Of a stretch of DNA of 64,000 nt, positions 18,334 through 26,212 are shown one piece after another. Positions within the stretch are counted from its first letter, which is position 1, and the number at the start of each line of letters is the position of its first letter. Below the pieces are notes generated by a model. The model searched no databases. It was not told the origin of the DNA and worked only from the letters and a program-made list of their open reading frames with translations. Made by a program: the position numbers and the translations under genes. The stretch covers positions 62,001-126,000 of the forward strand of contig NZ_MCGB01000092.1 in assembly GCF_001699815.1 (NCBI RefSeq), written 5' to 3'. The DNA comes from Ralstonia pickettii (GTDB lineage: Bacteria; Pseudomonadota; Gammaproteobacteria; Burkholderiales; Burkholderiaceae).

Positions 18334-19586
18334 TGCAGTCGATTCCTCGATTCGTTGCCGGTGCGCTGCTGACGCTCGCAGCAACGGTGGCGCCCGCGCA
18401 CGAAGGCCACGATCACGGTGCCATGGCAGCCAAGCCTGCCGCAAAACCGCAGCTCGCCACCACGGCCGCGTTCGACAAAGCTGGGCGTCTGTGGGTGACG
18501 TGGGCGGAAGGGCAGCACGTGGTGGTAGCGTCGTCCGGCGATCTCGGCAAGACACTGTCCGCGCCGCAGCGAGTGAACCCGCAACCCGAGCCGATCTACA
18601 CCGACGGCGAGAACCGCCCGAAGGTTATCGCCAGCCCGGACGGTGCGCTGTATGTGAGCTGGTCGCGCCCGCTCGACGCGCCCTATACGGGCTTCGTGCG
18701 TTTCTCGCGCTCGCTTGACGGCGGCAGGACGTGGAGTGCGCCGGTCACCGTCCACCACGACCGCCAGCCGATCACGCACCGCTTCGATTCGATCGCGGTC
18801 GACGGCGCAGGCCGCATCTTCGTCACGTGGATCGACAAGCGCGACCTGCTGCTTGCACAAGCGGCCAAACAGCCGTACGCCGGAGCGGCGGTCTACTACA
18901 CCGTTTCGACTGACCGCGGCGCCACCTTTGCGCCCGAGCGCAAGGTCATCGACCAGACCTGCGAATGCTGCCGCATTGCGCTTGCCCCCGATGCCGATGG
19001 CCACATGCTCGCACTGTGGCGCAATGTGTTTGCCGGGCAGATCCGCGACCACGCATTGGCAACATTACCCATTGGTAACACACCGCTTGCCATCACGCGC
19101 GCGACGTTTTCGGAGTGGCGCGTCGATGCGTGTCCGCACCATGGCCCCGCGTTGGCCGTTACGGCCGATGGTGTGCGGCACATGGCGTGGTTTTCGGTGC
19201 TGCAAGACAAGCCCGGCCTGTTCTACAGCCGGCTCTCGGCAGACGGCAAGCCAATCGGCGGCGCATGGGCCTTTGGCGGTTCGGCACAAGCCGGTGCACA
19301 GGCATCGCACCCAGCGATGCTCGCGGCAGACGGCGCCCTGTGGCTGGCGTGGAAACAGTTTGCCGACGACCGCATGCAGATCCTGCTGCGCAGATCGACC
19401 GACGGCGGCGCGCACTGGACAGCGCCCGCCAGCGCGGCAAACACCGATAGTGGGAGCGATCATCCGCAACTGCTCGCGCGCGATGGCCATGTTTACCTGT
19501 CGTGGCGCACGCAGGCCGAGGGCTATCGGCTGATCGATATCAGCAATGTCAGTCCGTCCAATCCATCATTGGAGGCATCGAAATGA
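18333..19586 (+). CDS. BNR/sialidase-fold secreted protein with CECC motif
   Basis: A 417-residue protein. Start ATG 18333 shares TAATG with the receptor stop; another in-frame ATG lies at 18321. A signal peptide ending APAHEG is followed by a His-rich patch (HEGHDHG). The body consists of beta-propeller repeats with Asp-box-like signatures (SRSLDGGRTWSAP, STDRGATFAPE, RSTDGGAHWTAP). Two unusual motifs stand out: QTCECCRIAL near residue 215 and DACPHHGPAL near residue 268. They suggest a metal or redox site rather than glycosidase activity, and no sialidase catalytic set is visible. It is predicted periplasmic or surface-exposed. It probably serves the same uptake system as the receptor. Confidence 0.8.
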   Translation: MQSIPRFVAGALLTLAATVAPAHEGHDHGAMAAKPAAKPQLATTAAFDKAGRLWVTWAEGQHVVVASSGDLGKTLSAPQRVNPQPEPIYTDGENRPKVIASPDGALYVSWSRPLDAPYTGFVRFSRSLDGGRTWSAPVTVHHDRQPITHRFDSIAVDGAGRIFVTWIDKRDLLLAQAAKQPYAGAAVYYTVSTDRGATFAPERKVIDQTCECCRIALAPDADGHMLALWRNVFAGQIRDHALATLPIGNTPLAITRATFSEWRVDACPHHGPALAVTADGVRHMAWFSVLQDKPGLFYSRLSADGKPIGGAWAFGGSAQAGAQASHPAMLAADGALWLAWKQFADDRMQILLRRSTDGGAHWTAPASAANTDSGSDHPQLLARDGHVYLSWRTQAEGYRLIDISNVSPSNPSLEASK

Positions 19587-20089
19587 ATACCCGATGGAAA
19601 TCCTTTGCGATGGGCTTGGCGCTATCTGCCGCCGCTTTTACCGCGCAGGCCGCAGGCGCGCTGCAGTTCCAGCCGCTGCATGCGCGCGATGTGCCGACCT
19701 TGCTTCAGACGCCACACGCGCGGCCGCTGATCGTCGAAATCTGGTCCTTGGAATGCAGCTACTGCCGCGAGAACATCGCGCGCATTGCGCAATGGCGGCG
19801 CACTGCCAAGCAGACTGTGGATGTGGTGATGGTGTCGATGGACGGCCCTGACCAGGCTGAGATGCTCAACCGCGCACTGGCGCCGCTGGCCCGCGACGGC
19901 AGGATCGGCCTCGCCCGCGTGCCGCAGTACACCAATGCCGAAGACATGCCGGAGCGCCTGCGCGCCGCGCTCGACCCCGGCTGGCAGGGCGAGATGCCGC
20001 GCACCATCATCCTGCGCCCCGACGGCAAGCGCCACGCGTCGAGCGGGTTGCTGACGCCGCAGGCACTGGATACAGCGCTCAGGGACTAA
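19583..20089 (+). CDS. TlpA-like periplasmic thioredoxin-fold protein
   Basis: A 168-residue protein whose ATG overlaps the previous stop (ATGA), with GGAGG at 19571-19575. A signal peptide (FAMGLALSAAAFTAQA) precedes a thioredoxin fold with the redox motif CSYC in IWSLECSYCRENIARI, later VVMVSMDGPDQ and the cis-Pro region EMPRTIILRPDG. This is the TlpA/ResA type of periplasmic thiol-disulfide protein. In this operon it could reduce the CECC cysteines of the preceding protein or handle a metal. Nothing else in the window needs it. Confidence 0.8.
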   Translation: MNTRWKSFAMGLALSAAAFTAQAAGALQFQPLHARDVPTLLQTPHARPLIVEIWSLECSYCRENIARIAQWRRTAKQTVDVVMVSMDGPDQAEMLNRALAPLARDGRIGLARVPQYTNAEDMPERLRAALDPGWQGEMPRTIILRPDGKRHASSGLLTPQALDTALRD

Positions 20090-20147
20090 TCGGAAAACGA
20101 CGCGGACCCCCCTCGTTGTTGGGGTATGGCGGGGGGCGTGCACTTTT

Positions 20148-20153
20148 TATAAT
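20148..20153 (+). promoter_or_regulatory. -10 element of the sRNA candidate
   Basis: A perfect TATAAT at 20148-20153 in otherwise GC-rich DNA. The -35 at the usual spacing is poor (TATGGC at 20125-20130). Transcription would begin near 20160, exactly at the first hairpin, and no protein start follows. Confidence 0.45.
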
Positions 20154-20159
20154 GGCCCC

Positions 20160-20270
20160 GCTTTGTGAATTCCGGCGCATTGCTCGTTCACAAAGCACAC
20201 CCGACCATCTTTCGTCGTCAAAGGCTGAAGATGTTAAGCCCGCCCGCCCCCCGGCCCGCGGGCTTTTTCT
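20160..20270 (+). ncRNA. Candidate small structured RNA (about 110 nt)
   Basis: Three consecutive hairpins follow a consensus -10 box: CTTTGTGAA (20161-20169) with TTCACAAAG (20187-20195); CATCTT (20206-20211) with AAGATG (20228-20233); and a terminator stem AAGCCCGC (20236-20243) with GCGGGCTT (20258-20265) running into TTTTTCTTT. It lies between the TlpA-like gene (plus) and a minus-strand gene, so it is not a leader of a downstream plus-strand gene. It is not 4.5S, 6S or tmRNA by inspection. It could alternatively be a processed 3' tail of the TonB operon. Confidence 0.55.
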
Positions 20271-20272
20271 TT
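20236..20272 (+). terminator. Rho-independent terminator of the sRNA or upstream operon
   Basis: An 8-bp perfect stem (AAGCCCGC/GCGGGCTT), a 14-base loop and a T-rich tail at 20264-20272. It would also stop read-through from the TonB-receptor operon. Confidence 0.75.
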
Positions 20273-20322
20273 GTCCGGTCGATACCGGTCTGTGCTGCGG
20301 CGGGGCGGATATTAGCGCGCCC

Positions 20323-20601
20323 TCAGCGCGTTGTCGCCTGCGAAGAAGAGGGGTATGCCGTGGACGGGCGTTCCGCGTCATTGGATGCGGCTCCCAGGCC
20401 CACGGCCACGGCGGCCAGCAAGACTGCAACACTGCGCGCGATGTAGAACACCGCTTGCGCGCCCGCTATTTCCGGTTCGGCAGATGGGGTCTCGGTAATG
20501 TGGGCGTGCCAGGCACTGAGCGTGGCGCGATGGGACAGCGGATAGCGATAGGCGCGCGGCGCGGGCGGGCGGCGTGTCGGATGAGGCTGCATGTGCGACA
20601 T
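20323..20601 (-). CDS. Small membrane protein, unknown
   Basis: A 92-residue protein. Its start at ATG 20601 is backed by GAGGAGA a few bases upstream and lies 17 bases after the TauE gene stop, so the two form an operon. The N-terminal 50 residues are polar (His/Arg/Pro-rich). Residues about 55-75 are hydrophobic (AVFYIARSVAVLLAAVAVGLGAA), and a Ser/Thr-rich tail follows. I recognise no family. Confidence 0.55.
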   Translation of the reverse strand: MSHMQPHPTRRPPAPRAYRYPLSHRATLSAWHAHITETPSAEPEIAGAQAVFYIARSVAVLLAAVAVGLGAASNDAERPSTAYPSSSQATTR

Positions 20602-20618
20602 GGCGTTTCTCCTCATGC

Positions 20619-21377
20619 TCAAGCGTGCGACCAGGCGCGCCAGAACAGCAGCGCCGTCATCGAAAAGCCGAAAGTGGAAATCAACGCCCGCACAACCGGC
20701 ACCGGCAAACGCTTGCCAACATGCGCGCCGAGATGACCGCCCAGTGCGGCGGCCACCAGCATGACCAGCGTCTGCGGCCACCACACCATGTTTGCCAGCG
20801 CAAAACAGGCCACCGCCACAAGGTTGGTCGCGCCCACCAGCAAGGTGCGTGAGGCGTTCAGTGCTTTGATGTCGTCGTGGCCGAACAGTGCCCAGACCGC
20901 CATCATCATGATCCCCACTGCGCCGCCAAAATAGCCGCCATAGATGGCCAGCGCACCTTGCGCCACCAGCAGCGTTGTCCGCCCGATCTGCACACGCTGG
21001 CGCAGCCATACACCGACCTGTTTGCCGAAGGTGAACGCCAGAGAGCCGACCAGCAGCAGCCACGGCACGATGAAATCGAACGCGCGAGACGACGTGTTCA
21101 TCAACAGCAGCGCGCCGAACAGCCCCCCCACAAGGCTGATCCCCACCATGGCGCGCATCGAGACGTGCCCGAACCCGCGATAGTCCGCGCGATACGCCCA
21201 CGCCGACGTGGCCGCGCCGGGTAGCAGCGCGACCGTGCTCGACGCATTGGCAAACACCGACGGAACCCCTGCGAACATGAGCGCGGGCAGGGTGACAAAC
21301 GAGCCGCCGCCCGCCAGGGCATTCATCATGCCGGCGAGCAGGCCCGCGCCAAAAAGCAGCAGCGTGGCAGATTCCAT
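20619..21377 (-). CDS. TauE/SafE family permease (sulfite/organosulfonate exporter type)
   Basis: A 252-residue, eight-helix membrane protein. It has the family's duplicated Gly-rich motifs (GLLAGMMNALAGGGSFVTLPAL in the first half; YGGYFGGAVGIMMMAVWALFG in the second). I chose ATG 21377 because the hydrophobic N-terminus begins there; an upstream start at 21464 would add a polar extension. It is divergent from a LysR regulator across a region with a perfect inverted repeat, so it is probably that regulator's target. The substrate is unproven: family members export sulfite, sulfoacetate or related anions. Confidence 0.85.
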   Translation of the reverse strand: MESATLLLFGAGLLAGMMNALAGGGSFVTLPALMFAGVPSVFANASSTVALLPGAATSAWAYRADYRGFGHVSMRAMVGISLVGGLFGALLLMNTSSRAFDFIVPWLLLVGSLAFTFGKQVGVWLRQRVQIGRTTLLVAQGALAIYGGYFGGAVGIMMMAVWALFGHDDIKALNASRTLLVGATNLVAVACFALANMVWWPQTLVMLVAAALGGHLGAHVGKRLPVPVVRALISTFGFSMTALLFWRAWSHA

Positions 21378-21464
21378 TGGGGGCGAAGTTGGGGATGTTG
21401 TGTTGTGAGATGCCTCAGTTTCGGACACTGGTTGCCACGCTGCAATCTGCGATACATTGACCAA

Positions 21465-21485
21465 GCCTCAGTGTGAGACTGAGGC
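21465..21485. promoter_or_regulatory. Perfect inverted repeat between TauE and LysR genes (probable LysR operator)
   Basis: GCCTCAGT (21465-21472) and ACTGAGGC (21478-21485) are perfect 8-base arms with a 5-base spacer. A further TGCCTCAGT half site lies about 55 bases to the left, near 21412-21420. This recognition-plus-activation spacing in a divergent intergenic region is typical of LysR autoregulation. Confidence 0.55.
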
Positions 21486-21507
21486 TCCTGCCACTTTGAG
21501 ATGTATC

Positions 21508-22392
21508 GTGCGCTTCGATCTGACCGACCTCCGACTCTTCCTCCATACCGCCGAAGCCGGCAGCATCACGGCGGGGGCAGAACGCGCGCACCTGACATTG
21601 GCATCGGCCAGCGCGCGCATCCGCGGCATGGAAGACGCACTGGGCGCGCCGTTGCTGACCCGCAATCGTCGCGGTGTGGAAACGACCGCTGCCGGCCGCA
21701 CGCTGGTTCACCACGCTCGCGTCGTCCTGCAGCAGATGGACCGCATGCGCGGTGAGCTGGGCGAATACGCGCGTGGCTTGAAGGGCTACGTGCGGCTGCT
21801 CTCCAACACCGCCGCCATGACCGAGTTCCTGCCGGAAACGCTCAGCGCTTTCCTGGCCGCTCATCCTGAGGTCGACGTCGACCTGGAAGAGCTGGTGAGC
21901 CACGAAATTGTGGAAGCGATTGCGCAGGGGCGCGCCGACATCGGTATCGTCAACGATGCGGTCGACTTGTCGGGGCTGGAGACCTTTCCGTTCCGCCACG
22001 ACCGCCTCGTGCTGGTGACCGCGCGCGAACACCCGCTGGCCGAGCGCCGTGAGCTGGCCTTCGTTGAAACCTTGCAGGAAGATTTTGTCGGCCTGACGGG
22101 CGACAACGCATTGCAGGCGTATCTGGCGGGGCATGCTGCACGCGCCGGCCATCGGCTCAAATACCGCGTGCGGTTACGCAGTTTCGACGCCGTCTGCCGC
22201 ATGGTGGAACGCAACGTGGGCGTGGGCGTCATTCCCGAGCATGCGGCGATCCGCCTGCAGCGCTCCATGGGCATCCGCCGGGTGCGCCTGACCGACGCCT
22301 GGGCGACGCGCCTGCTGCGGATCTGCGTGCGCCATTTCGATGACCTGCCCGTCTTCGCACGCCAGTTGATCGAGCATTTGCGCGAGGCCTGA
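21508..22392 (+). CDS. LysR-family transcriptional regulator
   Basis: A 294-residue regulator. The N-terminal winged helix-turn-helix is VRFDLTDLRLFLHTAEAGSITAGAERAHLTLASASARIRGME. A LysR substrate-binding domain follows (LPETLSAFLAAHPEVDVDLEE, GRADIGIVND). I prefer the GTG at 21508 because the family normally starts with xRFDLxDLRLF; an in-frame TTG at 21457 would run through the operator palindrome. It is divergent from the TauE/SafE gene, which it probably regulates. The inducer is unknown. Confidence 0.9.
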   Translation: MRFDLTDLRLFLHTAEAGSITAGAERAHLTLASASARIRGMEDALGAPLLTRNRRGVETTAAGRTLVHHARVVLQQMDRMRGELGEYARGLKGYVRLLSNTAAMTEFLPETLSAFLAAHPEVDVDLEELVSHEIVEAIAQGRADIGIVNDAVDLSGLETFPFRHDRLVLVTAREHPLAERRELAFVETLQEDFVGLTGDNALQAYLAGHAARAGHRLKYRVRLRSFDAVCRMVERNVGVGVIPEHAAIRLQRSMGIRRVRLTDAWATRLLRICVRHFDDLPVFARQLIEHLREA

Positions 22393-22536
22393 GCGCGGTG
22401 CGCGTCCGTCATTTGGCGGAAGGATGCTGTTTGAACTCGCGCCGGTGAAAACGCGTCGGTACACTGCAAGCAGTTGCGGGCTGCCCAGCTACAGGACGTG
22501 CGGCGCCGCACCAACCCTCCGCTCATGGAGCACATC

Positions 22537-23058
22537 ATGGCGTCTGCCGGTGTTCCCCCTGATGTTCCGCCGATCGGCCTGCTGCACGCGGCGCGTGCGC
22601 TGCGCATCTATCGGCGCCACGAGATCAATGCGCTGGCGTGGATCGCGCTGGGCGTGTGCCTGCGCAGCCCGGCGCCCATGGTGGCCATCAGCGTTGCGTT
22701 GCTCATCGTGTGCGCGTGGTCGCTCACGCGGCACATCCAATATATGAAGCCCCTGTATGAACTGCCGGTGTTCAGCCGCCTGCTGACACACAGCGGCATG
22801 GCATTCGCGGCCGTCAATGCGGCGCTGCTGGCGGTGGAACTCGCCACAGGTGCCGGACGCGGCGCATGGTTCGACGCCGACGGCTGGCTTGCGCCCGCCT
22901 GGCCGCAGATTCTGCCGGACATGGCCGGCACGATCGAGCTGATGCTCGTCAGCGCTCAATGGATCGTCGTGCTGGGCGTGGTCGTGGCTGCAACGGCCTG
23001 GGCGTGGCTAAGCCTGGGCGGTGGTCGCTCGCTGCGTTTTCCGCCGCGCTCGCAATGA
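22537..23058 (+). CDS. Conserved hypothetical membrane protein
   Basis: A 173-residue protein. Its start at ATG 22537 is preceded by GGAG at the right spacing; an in-frame ATG at 22525 is the alternative. It has four hydrophobic helices (around 38-70, 95-112 and 145-165). Polar segments include ALRIYRRHEINALAW and QYMKPLYELPVFSRLL. No known motif. It stands alone between LysR and the acyl-CoA synthetase. Confidence 0.65.
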   Translation: MASAGVPPDVPPIGLLHAARALRIYRRHEINALAWIALGVCLRSPAPMVAISVALLIVCAWSLTRHIQYMKPLYELPVFSRLLTHSGMAFAAVNAALLAVELATGAGRGAWFDADGWLAPAWPQILPDMAGTIELMLVSAQWIVVLGVVVAATAWAWLSLGGGRSLRFPPRSQ

Positions 23059-23207
23059 GTGCATGGCTCGGGAGAATCCGGGCTGGTCTGGCGGGCGAAT
23101 TCCTCCTATAAGTGGCGATGTCGGTTGCAGGTGCGTTTCCGTAGCGCCCGGACGAGGCGCGTGCTGTCAGAGCGTGCACGACACGCTCCAAACCTCAGGA
23201 GACAGGC

Positions 23208-24905
23208 ATGACATCGCTGGACGCCTTCCTGCGGTGCCGCGACTTTCTGCTCGCGCACCGTGAGGATTACGATACCGCTGTGCGCGATTTTGCATGGCCC
23301 CAGTTGGACCGCTTCAACTGGGCGCTGGATTATTTCGACGCCATGGCGCGCGGCAACGATGCCGTCGCCCTCTGGGTGGTCGACGATCAGGGCAACGAGA
23401 CGCGGCTGTCGTTTGCGCAGATGGCCGAGCGTTCGGCGCGCGTGGCCAACCACTTGCGGGCGCTTGGCGTGCAGCGCGGTGACCGCATCCTGCTCATGCT
23501 CGGCAACGTGCCCGGGCTATGGGACGTGATGCTCGCCAGCATCAAGATCGGCGCGGTCATCATCCCGGCCACGACGCTGCTCACCGCAGAAGACCTGCGC
23601 GAACGCATTGCCATGGGGGAGGTGAGCCACGTGGTGGTGGGCGGGGCAGATTGCGCCAAGCTCGACGCCGTATCGGGCACGTTCACACGCATTGCGGTCG
23701 GTACGGACAAGGCGCCGGCCGGCTGGCACCGCTTTGAAGACGCCTACGATGCCTCCGCCGAATTCACCCCCGACGCGCCCACGCAGGCGAGCGATCCGTT
23801 GCTGCTGTATTTCACGTCCGGCACCACGTCCAAACCCAAACTCGTGATGCATACGCATGCGAGCTATCCGGTCGGGCATTTGTCCACCCTGTACTGGATC
23901 GGCCTGCGCCCGGGGGATGTGCACTGGAACATCAGCTCGCCCGGCTGGGCCAAGCACGCGTGGAGCTGCTTCTTCGCGCCGTGGAATGCCGGCGCCACCG
24001 TCTTCATCTACAACTACGCGCGCTTCGAGCCCAAAGCAGTGCTGGATGTGCTCTGCCGGGCCAAGGTGACGACGCTGTGCGCACCGCCCACGGTGTGGCG
24101 CATGTTGATCCAGGAAGACTTGGCCGCGTGGAAGCCCGCCCTGCGCGAACTCGTGGGCGCGGGCGAACCGCTCAACCCGGAGGTGATCGAACGGGTGCGC
24201 GCGGCGTGGGGCATCACCATCCGCGACGGCTACGGTCAGACCGAAACGACCTGCCAGATCGGCAACAGCCCGGGGCAGCGCGTCCAGCCAGGCTCGATGG
24301 GTCGGCCGCTGCCGGGATATCGCATCACGCTGCGCGACCCCGACGGCCACGAAGCGGAAGAGGGCGAGATCTGCATCGAATTGAATTCACGCCCGACCGG
24401 CCTGATGGAAGGCTACGCCGGTAACGCCGACAAAACCGCCGAAGCCATGCGCGGCGGCGTGTATCACACCTCTGACATTGCCGCGCGCGATGCCAGCGGC
24501 TACCTGACCTACGTGGGCCGCGCCGATGACGTATTCAAGGCATCGGATTACCGTGTCAGCCCATTCGAGCTGGAGAGCGTGCTGATCGAACACCCTGCCA
24601 TCGCGGAGGCCGCCGTCGTGCCGAGCCCCGACCCGCTGCGCCTTGCCGTGCCGAAGGCTTTCTTGGTACTGCGTGCGGGGCACGAGGCCGGCCCGGAACT
24701 GGCGCGGGACATCCTCGGATTTTGCCGCAGCCGATTGGCTTCCTACAAACGCGTGCGCCGCATCGAATTTGCCGATCTGCCCAAAACCATCTCGGGCAAG
24801 ATCCGGCGAGTCGAACTGCGCATGCGTGAAGCCGCGCGCAGCGAGAACACCGCTGGCGTGCGCAACCTGCAGGAATATTGGGAAGAGGATTTCCCGGGCG
24901 ATTGA
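23208..24905 (+). CDS. Acyl-CoA synthetase (AMP-forming ligase, ACSM/acetyl-CoA-synthetase type)
   Basis: A 565-residue ANL-superfamily enzyme that activates a carboxylic acid to acyl-AMP and then acyl-CoA. Visible motifs are the P-loop YFTSGTTSKPKLVMHTHASY, the adenine-binding DGYGQTETTCQIGNSPG, the hinge YHTSDIAARDASGYLTYVGRADDVFKASDYRVSP and the catalytic lysine motif LPKTISGKIRRVELR. The layout matches medium-chain or acetyl/propionyl-type synthetases. GGAG lies a few bases upstream of the ATG. It is monocistronic. The true substrate cannot be read from the sequence. Confidence 0.88.
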   Translation: MTSLDAFLRCRDFLLAHREDYDTAVRDFAWPQLDRFNWALDYFDAMARGNDAVALWVVDDQGNETRLSFAQMAERSARVANHLRALGVQRGDRILLMLGNVPGLWDVMLASIKIGAVIIPATTLLTAEDLRERIAMGEVSHVVVGGADCAKLDAVSGTFTRIAVGTDKAPAGWHRFEDAYDASAEFTPDAPTQASDPLLLYFTSGTTSKPKLVMHTHASYPVGHLSTLYWIGLRPGDVHWNISSPGWAKHAWSCFFAPWNAGATVFIYNYARFEPKAVLDVLCRAKVTTLCAPPTVWRMLIQEDLAAWKPALRELVGAGEPLNPEVIERVRAAWGITIRDGYGQTETTCQIGNSPGQRVQPGSMGRPLPGYRITLRDPDGHEAEEGEICIELNSRPTGLMEGYAGNADKTAEAMRGGVYHTSDIAARDASGYLTYVGRADDVFKASDYRVSPFELESVLIEHPAIAEAAVVPSPDPLRLAVPKAFLVLRAGHEAGPELARDILGFCRSRLASYKRVRRIEFADLPKTISGKIRRVELRMREAARSENTAGVRNLQEYWEEDFPGD

Positions 24906-24929
24906 CCCGCGTTGAGCTTTGGCACCTAC

Positions 24930-24959
24930 GGAACGTGCGGCCCCCCGACCGCACGTTCC
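24930..24959. terminator. Hairpin between convergent acyl-CoA synthetase and DUF1488 genes
   Basis: GGAACGTGCGG (24930-24940) and CCGCACGTTCC (24949-24959) form a perfect 11-bp stem with an 8-base loop. There is no T-tract on either side, so it may block exonucleases or assist Rho rather than act as an intrinsic terminator. Confidence 0.5.
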
Positions 24960-24981
24960 GCTGCGCCAGCGCTGATTGATA

Positions 24982-25323
24982 TCAGCGCGACGAGCGAGGA
25001 ACCAGGCGCAATTGACGTGCGCGGTCCAGGTCGTAGGCCGGCACGCCACCGTGCGGCAACGATGCGCGTGAAGCGGCCAGGTCGCGGCCGCGCACAATGA
25101 CCGGCGCGAGCGAACCTGCACGGATCAGGTCCGATGCAGCCAACTCGATCCAGTCGCGGTAATTGCGATAGACCTCTTCGGCCGTGATCTTCTGATGCGC
25201 GCAATCGCAGAGCGACAGCGCTTCGGAGGTGACGAAACAGCTGACGACCTTGCCGTCGACGATGGCTTGGAAGAACAGGTCGCCTACGGACCTGAACGTC
25301 TTGCCGGTGAATGAAATATTCAT
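24982..25323 (-). CDS. DUF1488 family protein
   Basis: A 113-residue cytoplasmic protein. The opening resembles DUF1488 (MNISFTGKTFRSVGDLFFQAIVDGK, then VVSCFVTSEALSLC and a YRNYRDWIELAASDLI region), but it is longer than the usual 85-90 residues because of a basic C-terminal extension. The start at 25323 follows GGGGAGC. Function unknown. It converges with the acyl-CoA synthetase. Confidence 0.7.
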   Translation of the reverse strand: MNISFTGKTFRSVGDLFFQAIVDGKVVSCFVTSEALSLCDCAHQKITAEEVYRNYRDWIELAASDLIRAGSLAPVIVRGRDLAASRASLPHGGVPAYDLDRARQLRLVPRSSR

Positions 25324-25593
25324 GATGCTCCCCCCATTGATCAGGCGCGCCGGTTGAATGACGTGCCCCACATGCCGCTTTCGCGGCGCAATGGTCACAT
25401 GCAGGAGCGTGATTTCCGAATGGAGGGATGACGATGCTCCAGACGTTGAATCCGTCCGGATGCGATTGACCCAGTGAAGCGGGTCGGACTGTCCCTCGGT
25501 GCCGTTATGCCGGTCTGTCAATTCGGTGGTTGACTGCGTGTTCGCTCTAGCGCTGCGACCTTCCCCGTACAAAATTCCGTTATGTTTTTATGG

Positions 25594-25794
25594 CTACCAC
25601 AATCGATGCAGCAGTCCGACACCTACGGTAATCGAGATGGCCAGCAGCCAGAGCAGAATGGTGGAGGCGCGCGTCGCCGGAAGACGTGTTTGAAAAAGGC
25701 GCCGACGCGTAGGAATCATCTGCCAATTGGCAGGGTGACGTTCCCACCCCAGCCGGGCAGTCAAGCCCGCTGTTTCCCGTTTGATTGTTCCCAT
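25594..25794 (-). CDS. Small tail-anchored membrane protein
   Basis: A 66-residue protein. A basic, polar N-terminal half is followed by one C-terminal hydrophobic helix (ASTILLWLLAISITVGVGLLHRLW). The start at 25794 is preceded by GGGAGC at good spacing. No family recognised. The single helix and the clean Shine-Dalgarno are the only support. Confidence 0.45.
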   Translation of the reverse strand: MGTIKRETAGLTARLGWERHPANWQMIPTRRRLFQTRLPATRASTILLWLLAISITVGVGLLHRLW

Positions 25795-26212
25795 GGCCGC
25801 TCCCGAAAGCTCGCCGCTGCCGCGTATTTACTTTTATTTAAATCTACTTTTCTTCGGTTGCATTCTAGGACACTCTCTGCAGACCGCCAGCGCCCCTTGG
25901 CATGATTCTTATCCTCCATTTGGCTCATAAACGGTAGGTTTAGGACATATTGGGGGTTCAAATAGGAAGTGATATTCATCACCTGCGAAGATGATTAATC
26001 GATGCGCAAACGCTTACGTTTGAAACGCATGACGATGGCGCCCCGCAACCTGCCTGCAAGGTGCCACCGATACAGTCACGCGCGTTTCGTGGATGACTTG
26101 TTGCAAGACTGCACAGCAACAAGCGCCCGAGCGTAAAACAGCGAAATGCCACGCACCTGCGTTACAGTGCCGCCGGGCTAGCAAGGCAACACAGAAAGAG
26201 CAGGACATCGAC
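25795..26212. other. Intergenic region, AT-rich in part, with small palindromes
   Basis: No gene seen in 418 bases. The part from 25825 to 26000 is clearly more AT-rich than its surroundings. Two short palindromes occur: GTGAT-ATTC-ATCAC near 25969-25982 and CAAACG-CTTA-CGTTTG at 26007-26022. They may be regulator sites for the flanking genes; I cannot assign them. Confidence 0.4.
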
